The position numbers were made by a program, and so were the translations under genes. Under the pieces are notes generated by a model that saw only the letters and a list, made by a program, of their open reading frames with translations, was not told where the DNA came from and searched no databases. A stretch of 8,538 nucleotides of DNA, from positions 1 to 8,538 of the forward strand of contig CALCTI010000198.1 in the NCBI GenBank assembly GCA_937894105.1. The letters run 5' to 3'. This DNA is from an uncultured cyanobacterium (GTDB lineage: Bacteria > Cyanobacteriota > Cyanobacteriia > CACIAM-69d). Position 1 is the first letter of the stretch; each line of letters begins with the position of its first letter. Positions 1-6,253 of this stretch are shown piece by piece.

Positions 1-128
1 TTTTTCTAAAGCAATTTTTTAGATCAACAGAGGGCAAAGTCCCACAGGAGTCGTTGGTAGGGAGTTGTAGAAGGCTGAGAATAACATCGCTGTTGGGACT
101 TACCAAAATTACTCGCTCCCAGTAAATC

Positions 129-146
129 TGGGGTGATATCGCCCCA
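129..146. repeat. GC-rich near-palindrome upstream of lipB
   Basis: TGGGG (129-133) and CCCCA (142-146) form perfect 5-bp arms around TGATATCG. In double-stranded DNA this is an 18-bp palindrome with a single mismatched pair (134/141); as RNA, U-G wobble extends the stem to six pairs with a GAUAUC loop. It lies about 50 bp before the lipB start and has no T-run, so it is not an intrinsic terminator. It could be an operator or 5' UTR hairpin. The rest of positions 1-194 shows no gene and no convincing promoter; there is only a weak AT-rich inverted repeat (TCTAAA 5-10 / TTTAGA 18-23) at the left edge. Confidence 0.3.
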
Positions 147-194
147 CCGCAAGAACCTGCCACACTGTAGAGACAGCTTAGGCGAGGAAAAGCT

Positions 195-837
195 TTGCAG
201 GATAGGGATTGCGACGTATTCGACGGTGGGCTGATGCCCTACGCCCAGGCTTGGCAGTGGCAGCGCGATCGCCTGGAAGAACGGCGTCACAATGGCAACC
301 TGGGGGACGTGATGTTGCTGGTGGAGCATCCCCCGCTGTACACCCTCGGCAAAGGTTCCACCACTGCCCATTTGAAATTTGACCCGAATAACCTAGCTCA
401 CGCGCCCTATCCCGTGGTGCGCATCGAGCGAGGCGGCGAGGTAACTCACCATGCGCCGGGGCAACTGGTGGGCTATCCGATTTTGAACCTAAAGCGCCAT
501 AGCCCCGACTTGCACTGGTATTTGCGCCAACTGGAAGAGGTGATTATTGACCGGCGTTTGGATGGAGTGAGTGAAGGGGGATGCTTTCGGCATTAAAGTG
601 AGACGGTTGATTACCATGCATGGTTTTGCGTTAAATGTGTGCCCGTCGCTGGATGGGTTTCGCCATATTGTGCCCTGTGGGATTGGCGATCGCCCGGTGG
701 GCAGCTTGGAACAGTGGATCCCGGGAATTACGGTCGAACAGGTCAAACCCATTGTGGTGCGATCCCTAGGGACCGTCTTCCGTTTCCAATGCCACAACGC
801 GGGTGCCCCAAAACTGCCAGATTCCTCACCGCAATAA
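195..837 (+). pseudogene. lipB: lipoyl(octanoyl) transferase LipB, disrupted
   Basis: LipB moves the octanoyl group from acyl carrier protein to lipoyl domains of 2-oxoacid dehydrogenases and the glycine cleavage H protein in the cytoplasm. The N-terminal part (TTG start 195, with GAGGAA at 184-189) has the family blocks EHPPLYTLGKGS (44-55) and RGGEVTHHAPGQ (79-90), and reads in one frame to LEEVII (codons end at 548). The conserved continuation appears in the next frame: T-G-V-W-M-E at 550-567, a TGA stop at 568-570, the putative catalytic Lys codon at 574-576 followed by G-D-A where the family has hydrophobic/small residues (K-V-A-A), then GIKVRR, ITMHGFALNV and VPCGI with the catalytic Cys at 676-678, ending 837. 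By comparison with the family, about 16 residues between VII and TGVW are missing (roughly 47 nt, inferred). Literal translation gives a 133-residue N-terminal fragment (195-596) plus an 88-residue fragment that could start at GTG 571. Either this is a pseudogene or this short stretch is a sequence error. LipB identity is secure; inactivation is probable. Confidence 0.75.
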
Positions 838-861
838 AAACGGGTGCCGTTCTCAGCACCC
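836..861 (-). terminator. intrinsic terminator of desC
   Basis: Read on the minus strand, GGGTGC (861-856), an 8-nt loop and GCACCC (847-842) are followed by G and then TTTTT (840-836). This is a classic stem plus U-run about 55 nt after the desC stop. It overlaps the last codon of the convergent lipB reading frame. On the plus strand no T-run follows, so it should serve desC mainly. Confidence 0.7.
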
Positions 862-914
862 CCACAGAATTATTAAATTGTTAATTCTTGAACGATTAAT
901 TCTTGGAGAATTTC

Positions 915-1775
915 CTAGACTCGTCCATAGGAATTTGCAAAAGGACGATTGATTGACTTGGTCAGCTTCGGTAGCTTCACCTTCGTCGCCAAACCCAACG
1001 CTTCCATCAGGCGAATCGTCAACCAGGTCATATCAAACTCCCACCACTGCAAACCGTGGCGAGCAGAATACTCGTAAGCGTGATGGTTGTTGTGCCAGCC
1101 TTCGCCGTAGGTCAATAGCGCCACCCACCAGCAATTACGGGATTCGTCGCTAGACCGGTGGGAACGGTAGCCAAACTTATGGGTGGCGCTATTCACCAAC
1201 CAGGTGCAGTGGAAGGTCACCACCAGGCGAACAAAGGTGCCCCACAGCAGCACAGGCAAACCGCCAACCAGGTAAAACACAACCGCCAGGGCAATTTGCA
1301 AGGGTAGAAAGTACTTATCCAAAAACTGGTAGAACTTATCGTCAGCAATATCCCCAATAAACTTGGGCAATTCTTCCTCTGCAGGCACTTTGTAGAACAT
1401 CCACTCCATATGGCTCCACCAAAAACCCTTCTGGGAATCGTGGTGGTCGTTGGGTTGGTCGGAGAAGCGGTGATGGTGCCGGTGTAATCCCACCCACCAA
1501 ATTACGCCCCCTTGGCAAGACAACGCACCGCAAAAGGCAAAGAAATACTCAAGCCACTTGGGCACCTTAAAACTGCGGTGGGCTAACATTCGGTGCCAGC
1601 CAAGGGTGATCCCCAAGCCGCCGGTGATCCAGTGGAACAGAACAGCAACGCCGACGGCTGTCCAAGTAATGTTGCCGGGCAAGAACGCAAAAAGAGCAGC
1701 GGTGTGAATCACGGCCATAATGATGATTACGCCCCAGTCATAAGGGAGCTTTTGTTCTGACGTTGCAACAGCCAT
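915..1775 (-). CDS. desC: acyl-lipid delta-9 fatty acid desaturase (DesC type)
   Basis: Membrane di-iron enzyme that introduces the first double bond at C9 of acyl chains in membrane lipids; in cyanobacteria it uses ferredoxin as electron donor. Numbered from ATG 1775 (286 residues), the three histidine boxes are HRMLAH (61-66), HRHHH (98-102) and HNNHH (228-232), the standard HX4H / HXXHH / HXXHH set. Hydrophobic segments lie near 15-32, 40-58, 75-95 and 155-182, as in the family. The reading frame is open 22 codons further upstream, but AGGA at 1782-1785, six bases before ATG 1775, and the match to family length favour this start. It is convergent with lipB (terminator at 836-861) and divergent from the PLP enzyme at 1971. 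Cyanobacterial desaturases are often cold-responsive, but I see no element here that proves it. The substrate could also be a CoA thioester; the acyl-lipid assignment rests on lineage. Confidence 0.93.
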   Translation of the reverse strand: MAVATSEQKLPYDWGVIIIMAVIHTAALFAFLPGNITWTAVGVAVLFHWITGGLGITLGWHRMLAHRSFKVPKWLEYFFAFCGALSCQGGVIWWVGLHRHHHRFSDQPNDHHDSQKGFWWSHMEWMFYKVPAEEELPKFIGDIADDKFYQFLDKYFLPLQIALAVVFYLVGGLPVLLWGTFVRLVVTFHCTWLVNSATHKFGYRSHRSSDESRNCWWVALLTYGEGWHNNHHAYEYSARHGLQWWEFDMTWLTIRLMEALGLATKVKLPKLTKSINRPFANSYGRV

Positions 1776-1808
1776 TGAATGTCCTATAAAAAGTATGTTG
1801 GAACAAAA

Positions 1809-1835
1809 TGCCCTAGTTTTGGCGGCTACAGGGCA
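1809..1835. repeat. inverted repeat in the desC upstream region
   Basis: TGCCCT (1809-1814) and AGGGCA (1830-1835) form perfect 6-bp arms separated by 15 bp. The repeat lies 34-60 bp upstream of the desC start, inside the divergent intergenic region (1776-1970). It could be an operator or a 5' UTR stem-loop of desC. The remaining intergenic DNA is AT-rich (1861-1895) with a TATGAT (1890-1895) that resembles a plus-strand -10 box but lacks a matching -35. Confidence 0.3.
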
Positions 1836-1970
1836 CATCACGCTCTGGTTAGCGTAGCATCTTTTAATAATTCTGCTAATTTTGCCCGATATGATAGCGC
1901 TGGATTTTCTGCATTTTTGGGACGTTTTTTTGGCATGGTTAGGGTGACATTTTTGGGTGCCGGGGGGGGT

Positions 1971-3200
1971 ATGGAGACAGTGGGCGATCGCCTAGAAGGG
2001 GCAATAAAACAGTTACGCCCTAGGTTTCAATCTATTGATAACCAGGTGCGACATAACCTGGGTCGAGTGCTGGATGCGTTTCGGGCAGAAAAAGTGGGTG
2101 CCCACCATTTTGCTGGGGTGTCTGGCTATGGGCACGATGATCTGGGGCGGGAAACGCTAGACCGGGTTTATGCGCGGGTTATGGGGAGCGAAGCGGCGAG
2201 CGCCCGGGTGCAGGTTGTGTCGGGAACCCACGCGATCGCCTGTGCCCTGTTTGGCATTCTGCGCCCGGGCGATGAGTTGTTGTCGGTGGCCGGCTCCCCC
2301 TACGACACTCTGGAGGAAGTGATTGGCACGCGAGGCACGGGACAGGGATCCTTGGCGGAATTTGGCGTGACCTATCGGGAAGTAGCGCTAACGTCAGCGG
2401 GGCGCAGTGACTGGGAGGCGCTGGCGACGGCAATTAAACCCGCCTCTCGGATGGTGACCATTCAGCGATCCTGCGGCTATGATTGGCGACCCAGCTTATC
2501 CCTGGAGGATATTGAGCGCATCGTCGCCACGGTCAAAGCCCAAAACCCCCACGAGGTGTGCTTTGTGGATAACTGCTACGGGGAATTTGTGGGGAACTGT
2601 GAACCGACAGCCATGGGCGCTGATCTAATGGCGGGATCGCTGATTAAAAACCCCGGCGGCACCATTGTCACGGCCGGGGGCTATATTGCGGGGCGATCCG
2701 ATTTGGTGGAGCAGACCGCGTGCCGATTAACCGCCCCAGGCATTGGATCCGCTGGTGGGGCTGCTTTTGATCAACATCGCCTCCTGTTTCAGGGATTATT
2801 TCTGGCGCCTCAAATGGTGGGCGAGGCGATGAAGTGTAGTTACCTGGCGGCGCGACTGTTCGCAGATCTTGGCTACTCGGTTAATCCCGGTCCCGACGAT
2901 CCCCGCTGCGACATCATTCAGGCGATTAAATTCGGCGACCCCGGCAAAATCGTCAAATTTTGTCGCGCCATTCAACAGCGATCGCCCATCGATTCCTATG
3001 TGGACCCGATCCCCGACGTAATGCCCGGCTACGAAAGCCAAGTGGTGATGGCCGGCGGTACTTTTATCGAAGGCAGCACCCTGGAGCTGTCCGCCGATGG
3101 ACCCCTGCGGGAACCGTATATCGCCTATTTCCAAGGGGGAACCCACTGGACTCACGGGGCGATCGCCCTGGAAGCGGCCCTAGCGGCCCTTCTCGATTAA
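1971..3200 (+). CDS. PLP-dependent methionine gamma-lyase-like protein (YnbB / aluminium-resistance family)
   Basis: A fold-type I pyridoxal-phosphate enzyme of the family often labelled 'methionine gamma-lyase family' or 'aluminium resistance protein'; the true substrate is not established, so the lyase name should not be taken literally. From ATG 1971 it has 409 residues, close to the usual 410-420. Recognisable blocks are HHFAGVSGYGHDDLGRE (45-61), SGTHAIACALFG (84-95) near the expected phosphate-binding loop, FVDNCYGEF (198-206) with the Asp expected to contact the pyridine nitrogen, and SLIKNPGGT (223-231) with the expected Schiff-base Lys226. The frame is open upstream, with another ATG at 1935 that would add 12 residues (including V-R-V-T-F-L-G). 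I prefer 1971 because homologues begin about 35 residues before VLDAF, but a G8 run one base before it makes an unusual ribosome-binding context. No neighbouring sulfur-metabolism gene supports a pathway. It is divergent from desC. Confidence 0.85.
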   Translation: METVGDRLEGAIKQLRPRFQSIDNQVRHNLGRVLDAFRAEKVGAHHFAGVSGYGHDDLGRETLDRVYARVMGSEAASARVQVVSGTHAIACALFGILRPGDELLSVAGSPYDTLEEVIGTRGTGQGSLAEFGVTYREVALTSAGRSDWEALATAIKPASRMVTIQRSCGYDWRPSLSLEDIERIVATVKAQNPHEVCFVDNCYGEFVGNCEPTAMGADLMAGSLIKNPGGTIVTAGGYIAGRSDLVEQTACRLTAPGIGSAGGAAFDQHRLLFQGLFLAPQMVGEAMKCSYLAARLFADLGYSVNPGPDDPRCDIIQAIKFGDPGKIVKFCRAIQQRSPIDSYVDPIPDVMPGYESQVVMAGGTFIEGSTLELSADGPLREPYIAYFQGGTHWTHGAIALEAALAALLD

Positions 3201-3255
3201 CCGTGATTTTCTAACCATGATCTTCACCAAGCTTGGGCAACCGACCCTGGGGAAA

Positions 3256-3285
3256 CAGACAACCCCCGCCCAATTCCACTACAAT
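3256..3285 (+). promoter_or_regulatory. putative sigma70-type promoter of the A-type Fe-S carrier gene
   Basis: TACAAT at 3280-3285 matches five of six bases of the -10 consensus. CAGACA at 3256-3261 retains the GACA half of the -35 box, with an 18-bp spacer. The predicted start falls near 3291-3293, giving a leader of about 33 nt before ATG 3325. A small inverted repeat, TAAAA (3301-3305) / TTTTA (3309-3313), sits in that leader. No good Shine-Dalgarno precedes the ATG. Confidence 0.5.
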
Positions 3286-3324
3286 TAAGGCCAGGTTCAT
3301 TAAAACGCTTTTAGCTCGCGACCT

Positions 3325-3693
3325 ATGACTCAAGCAACCCAGGCTACTGAAACCAAGACTAAGCAAGGGATTCAGCTTACGGAATCCGCCCATACCCATA
3401 TTCTGCAACTGAAGGCAGGACAAGGGGGCGACCTGTGTTTGCGCGTGGGAGTGCGCGGCGGCGGCTGCTCAGGCATGTCCTACACCATGGACTTTGAAGA
3501 TGAAGCCAATATTTGCGATAGCGATGAAGTGTTTGACCATGGCGACTTCAAAGTGGTGTGCGACCCCAAAAGCTTTTTGTACCTTTACGGTTTAGTGCTG
3601 GACTTTAGCAATGCCCTTATCGGCGGCGGGTTCCAGTTCACCAACCCCAATGCCGACCAAACCTGCGGCTGCGGCAAGTCTTTCTCCGCCTAA
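3325..3693 (+). CDS. A-type iron-sulfur cluster carrier (IscA/SufA/HesB family)
   Basis: Small cytoplasmic protein that carries Fe-S clusters or iron to apo-proteins. Its 122 residues include the family signature: Cys48 in GGGCSGM (45-51) and the C-terminal pair Cys114 and Cys116 in TCGCGKSF (113-120), the three conserved ligands. The block LCLRVGVRGGGCSG followed by MSYTMDFEDE is typical of the cyanobacterial/plastid branch. Three further cysteines (38, 64, 79) are present. The first 14 residues are polar and Thr/Gln-rich, as in many family members. A promoter-like sequence lies at 3256-3285. The downstream modA-like gene begins 56 bp after the stop with no strong terminator between, so read-through is possible. 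I leave the symbol blank because sequence alone does not separate IscA from SufA here. Confidence 0.92.
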   Translation: MTQATQATETKTKQGIQLTESAHTHILQLKAGQGGDLCLRVGVRGGGCSGMSYTMDFEDEANICDSDEVFDHGDFKVVCDPKSFLYLYGLVLDFSNALIGGGFQFTNPNADQTCGCGKSFSA

Positions 3694-3749
3694 GCGCCTT
3701 TGCTTAAGCCTTGCTGAACCCTCAATCCAAGTATCAATCTCATCAACTG

Positions 3750-4571
3750 ATGCTCCTTAACCGACGGCGGGTTCTGTCGGCTGGGGGGCAATTTTTATGG
3801 GGTGTTTTATGCGGTATCACGGTGGCTAGCTGCGGCGCGATCGCCCCCCAAGCTTCCAATCAAAATGCCCAAACCACCCTAACCGTCTCCGCCGCCTCCA
3901 GCCTCCAAACCCTCTTCCAAACCCTCCTGCCGCTTTTTCAACAGCAATTTCCCCAACTCAACCTGCGGTTTAACTTCGCCTCATCCGGTGCCCTGCAACG
4001 ACAAATCGAACAGGGTGCCCAGGTGGATGGTTTTATCTCTGCGTCCCCGTGGCATATGGATCGATTGGATCAGCAGGGATTAATTGCTCCTGGAAGCCGG
4101 CGATCGCTTTTTCGCAACCGCATCGCCCTGGTAACGGCTAAACCCGTGGAAGGGGTAAGCCGTTTCGCCCACCTACTGGGGGATGCCATTGAAACCGTGG
4201 CGATCGGTCAACCGGCAACTGCCCCCGTTGGTCAGTATGCCCAGGAAGTTCTAGAGTCTCTGGACCTGTATCAACCCCTAAAAAGCAAGCTAATTTATGG
4301 CAAAGATGCCCGGCAGGTTTTGACCTACATGACCACGGGCAATGCTGATGCCGCGTTGATATATGCGTCCGATTTAGTCAATCTCAATCAGGCTGGGGCA
4401 GTAAATTTGGTGGAGATTGCGGGGGAAGCGTTGCACTCGCCCATTACTTATCCGGGAGGGGCGATCGCCGATAGCCCCAATCAAACAGCAGCGATCGCCT
4501 TTCTGGATTTTCTACACAGCGCGATCGCCCAACAGCAAATCGCTGCCCAAGGCTTCCAAATGGAGCGTTGA
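3750..4571 (+). CDS. modA: molybdate ABC transporter substrate-binding lipoprotein (ModA-like)
   Basis: Extracytoplasmic binding protein that delivers molybdate (possibly tungstate) to a ModB/ModC importer. From ATG 3750 there are 273 residues. The N-terminus has RRR (5-7), a hydrophobic stretch (14-26) and a lipobox VASC with Cys28, so a lipid-anchored protein is predicted; the double Arg followed by VLSAGG is Tat-like but not a perfect motif. The mature part shows ModA blocks: LTVSAASSL (44-52), FNFASSGALQRQIEQGA (74-90), FISAS (95-99), AIGQPATAPVGQYAQEVLESL (151-171), and ALIYASDL (202-209) with a Tyr at 205 where the family has a conserved ligand-region Tyr. An in-frame TTG at 3711 would lengthen it by 13 residues; neither start has a clear Shine-Dalgarno, and 3750 gives the better signal peptide. 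No modB or modC lies in the window; the next gene is convergent ndhJ, 45 bp away. Five HIP1 octamers lie inside this gene. Confidence 0.87.
   Translation: MLLNRRRVLSAGGQFLWGVLCGITVASCGAIAPQASNQNAQTTLTVSAASSLQTLFQTLLPLFQQQFPQLNLRFNFASSGALQRQIEQGAQVDGFISASPWHMDRLDQQGLIAPGSRRSLFRNRIALVTAKPVEGVSRFAHLLGDAIETVAIGQPATAPVGQYAQEVLESLDLYQPLKSKLIYGKDARQVLTYMTTGNADAALIYASDLVNLNQAGAVNLVEIAGEALHSPITYPGGAIADSPNQTAAIAFLDFLHSAIAQQQIAAQGFQMER
4461..4528. repeat. three HIP1 octamers at exact 30-bp spacing
   Basis: GCGATCGC occurs at 4461-4468, 4491-4498 and 4521-4528, an exact 30-bp register, within the 3' part of modA. HIP1 is an abundant palindrome of many cyanobacterial genomes. Other copies in the window start at 265, 686, 1984, 2232, 2978, 3159, 3837, 4100, 6154, 6655 and 7256. 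The ndhK-ndhJ region has none, only CGATCG cores without both flanks. Confidence 0.9.
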
Positions 4572-4616
4572 ACAGCGACAAAAAGCTTGAGTTTTGCGAA
4601 CTTAGGGTTAATAGCC

Positions 4617-5153
4617 TTAATAAGCTTCCTGAAGCTCAAAGAAATCGGGAGAAATGTAATCCTTTCGCAGGGGCCAGCCCACCCAATCTTCCGGCATCAA
4701 AATTCGCTTTAGATTGGGATGCCCTTCGTAAACGATGCCGTACATGTCATAGGACTCACGCTCTTGCCAGTCCGCCGCTTTCCAAATCCAGTAAACGGAT
4801 GGAATGGTTGCATCATCTCGAGGCACATGCACTTTAATGCGCACTTCCTGAGGCTGATAAACATCGTCCTTGGCTTTGATTAGGTGATAAAAACTAACCA
4901 AGTCCTTACCCGGTCCTAAATCAAACGCTCCCTGGCACTGTAAGTAATTGAACCCGTAGGCATACAGCGCCGTCGAAAAAGGCAGTAAAAACTGGCGATC
5001 CACTTGCAACACCTCAACCCCGGTGTCATCAATTTCCACCAATTCGTGGGCAAAGCCATTCTTGATCAACCACTGGGATATTTTAGCCTGTTCAACGAGG
5101 GCGTTTTCCTGCTCCTCTTCTGCGGCAGGCTTTGTCGTCTTTTCTTCAGCCAC
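4617..5153 (-). CDS. ndhJ: NAD(P)H-quinone oxidoreductase subunit J (NDH-1)
   Basis: Peripheral-arm subunit of thylakoid NDH-1, homologous to the 30-kDa/NuoC subunit of complex I; NDH-1 passes electrons to plastoquinone in respiration and cyclic electron flow around photosystem I. The 178 residues end with the family signature around ERESYDMYGIVYEGHPNLK (131-149) followed by RILMPEDWVGWPLRKDY. The N-terminus (1-20) is rich in Lys, Glu and Ala. The start is GTG at 5153, only 3 nt after the ndhK stop, with a GGGAAGG-type Shine-Dalgarno inside the ndhK end, so translation is probably coupled. It is the last gene of the ndhC-ndhK-ndhJ operon and convergent with modA. I see no clear terminator in the 45-bp gap. 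Confidence 0.96.
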   Translation of the reverse strand: MAEEKTTKPAAEEEQENALVEQAKISQWLIKNGFAHELVEIDDTGVEVLQVDRQFLLPFSTALYAYGFNYLQCQGAFDLGPGKDLVSFYHLIKAKDDVYQPQEVRIKVHVPRDDATIPSVYWIWKAADWQERESYDMYGIVYEGHPNLKRILMPEDWVGWPLRKDYISPDFFELQEAY

Positions 5154-5156
5154 GAT

Positions 5157-5900
5157 TTACGCCTTCCCTTTCGCCTTGACTACCGCTTTCTGAGCCTGCT
5201 CCGCCTGAAGGGCTGGGGGAACCGGCATCCCGATCGCCTCAGCAATCTGCTTGGGCGGCGCGATGCGAGTGCCCGTCGACAAATATCGACCATCCAAAAT
5301 CGGCTCCACCGCCTTCATCTCGTGGGAAATCGTATGGAAGCGATTGGTCTGAATCAAATTGCCGCGCTCCATTAGTGCCTCGTTGGACACCTTCTTCCGC
5401 AGCTTAATCACCGCATCCACGATCGCCTCAGGGCGAGGGGGGCAACCAGGCAAATATACATCCACCGGAATCAGCTTATCCACACCGCGCACTGCGGACG
5501 GAGAATCCACACTAAACATACCGCCAGTGATGGTGCACGCCCCCATGGCAATCACGTATCGGGGCTCAGGCATTTGCTCATATAAACGCACCAGCGCCGG
5601 AGCCATTTTCATCGTCACTGTCCCCGCCGTAATCAACAGGTCCGACTGACGTGGGCTAGAACGGGGCACCAAACCATACCGGTCAAAGTCAAACCGGGAC
5701 CCAATCAACGCCGCAAATTCAATAAAACAGCATGCAGTGCCGTACAGCATGGGCCACAAGCTCGACAGCTTAGCCCAGTTGTACAGGTCGTCCACTGAGG
5801 TCAAAATAACGTTTTCCGATAGGTCCTGAGTTACGGTCGGTCGACCTACCGGGTTTATTAAGTCGTTTGCGCTGGTGGGCGCTTTCCTACTCATGACCAT
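5157..5900 (-). CDS. ndhK: NAD(P)H-quinone oxidoreductase subunit K (NDH-1)
   Basis: NuoB/PSST homologue carrying the [4Fe-4S] cluster N2 next to the quinone site. Counted from ATG 5900 (247 residues), the cluster ligands are visible: Cys57-Cys58 in YGTACCFIEF, Cys122 in GACTITGG and Cys153 in PGCPPRPEA. The last ~25 residues are Ala/Gln/Lys-rich and variable in the family. Three starts are possible in frame: GTG 5921, ATG 5900 and ATG 5894. I chose 5900 because AAGGAG (5908-5913) lies seven bases before it. ATG 5894 would make an ATGA start/stop overlap with ndhC, with a longer 13-base spacing to the same Shine-Dalgarno. The start overlaps the ndhC end by 10 bp, indicating coupled translation. 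Confidence 0.96.
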   Translation of the reverse strand: MVMSRKAPTSANDLINPVGRPTVTQDLSENVILTSVDDLYNWAKLSSLWPMLYGTACCFIEFAALIGSRFDFDRYGLVPRSSPRQSDLLITAGTVTMKMAPALVRLYEQMPEPRYVIAMGACTITGGMFSVDSPSAVRGVDKLIPVDVYLPGCPPRPEAIVDAVIKLRKKVSNEALMERGNLIQTNRFHTISHEMKAVEPILDGRYLSTGTRIAPPKQIAEAIGMPVPPALQAEQAQKAVVKAKGKA

Positions 5901-6253
5901 TCCAAAGCTCCTTTTCGCCACGCGTACACTAGTGCAACCACAAGGATTGCAATAAAAATCAACGCTTCCACAAAGGCTAATAGTCCCAGTTGATTGAAGG
6001 CTACTGCCCAGGGGTACAAAAAGACGGTTTCCACGTCAAAAACGACGAATACAAGGGCGAACATGTAATAGCGAATATTGAACTGAATCCAAGCTCCGCC
6101 AATGGGTTCCATGCCCGATTCATAAGTGGTGGCTCGCTCGACGCCGGTGCCGCGCGATCGCACTACCCAAGATGCTCCCAGTGCCAAAACGGGCACCAAA
6201 GAACAAATCAGCAGAAATCCTAGAAAATATTCGTAGCCGTAGAGAGAAAACAC
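5891..6253 (-). CDS. ndhC: NAD(P)H-quinone oxidoreductase subunit C (NDH-1)
   Basis: NuoA/ND3 homologue, a small membrane subunit at the junction of the membrane and peripheral arms. Its 120 residues have three hydrophobic helices (about 9-31, 61-84, 90-112). The conserved loop ERATTYESGMEPIGGAW (39-55) appears here with Ser at position 46, where the bacterial/mitochondrial ND3 loop carries Cys. FDVETVFLYPWA (72-83) holds conserved acidic residues. The start is GTG at 6253 with AGGA (6260-6263) six bases upstream; the N-terminus FSLYGYEYFLGFL matches the family beginning, so the GTG is well supported. It is the first gene of the operon. The divergent promoter region lies at 6254-6555, but no -10/-35 pair is convincing. 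Confidence 0.96.
   Translation of the reverse strand: MFSLYGYEYFLGFLLICSLVPVLALGASWVVRSRGTGVERATTYESGMEPIGGAWIQFNIRYYMFALVFVVFDVETVFLYPWAVAFNQLGLLAFVEALIFIAILVVALVYAWRKGALEWS
5908..5913 (-). promoter_or_regulatory. ribosome-binding site deciding the ndhK start
   Basis: AAGGAG on the minus strand, inside the 3' end of ndhC, is seven bases before ATG 5900 and thirteen before ATG 5894. It lies downstream of GTG 5919-5921 and so cannot serve that codon. It therefore argues against the longest reading frame. Confidence 0.6.

Noticed and set aside
24..371. 115-codon minus-strand open frame across the lipB start
   Set aside because: It runs antisense to the well-conserved LipB N-terminus, its protein resembles nothing I recognise, and it is explained as a shadow frame.
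881..905. Direct repeat TTAATTCTTG (881-890, 896-905) between lipB and desC
   Set aside because: It is a short AT-rich duplication downstream of both genes, and no function is suggested by position.
1776..1841. Extension of desC by 22 residues
   Set aside because: The ATG at 1775 has an AGGA at suitable spacing and the longer N-terminus does not match the desaturase family.
1779..1970. Extension of the PLP enzyme by 64 residues at its N-terminus
   Set aside because: The extra sequence overlaps the desC upstream region, lacks similarity to the family and contains AT-rich promoter-like DNA. Only the last 12 codons (from ATG 1935) remain a realistic alternative.
3691..3709. TAAGC/GCTTA hairpin after the Fe-S carrier gene as a terminator
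   Set aside because: The stem is only 5 bp and has no T-run, so it should not stop transcription into modA.
4578..4627. Minus-strand terminator for ndhJ formed by two AAGCTT copies (4583-4588 and 4622-4627) followed by a short T-run
   Set aside because: AAGCTT is self-complementary, the loop would be about 34 nt, and one arm overlaps the ndhJ coding end. It is too weak to call.
4568..4837. 89-codon plus-strand open frame after modA
   Set aside because: It lies almost wholly antisense to ndhJ, has no family features and no ribosome-binding site.
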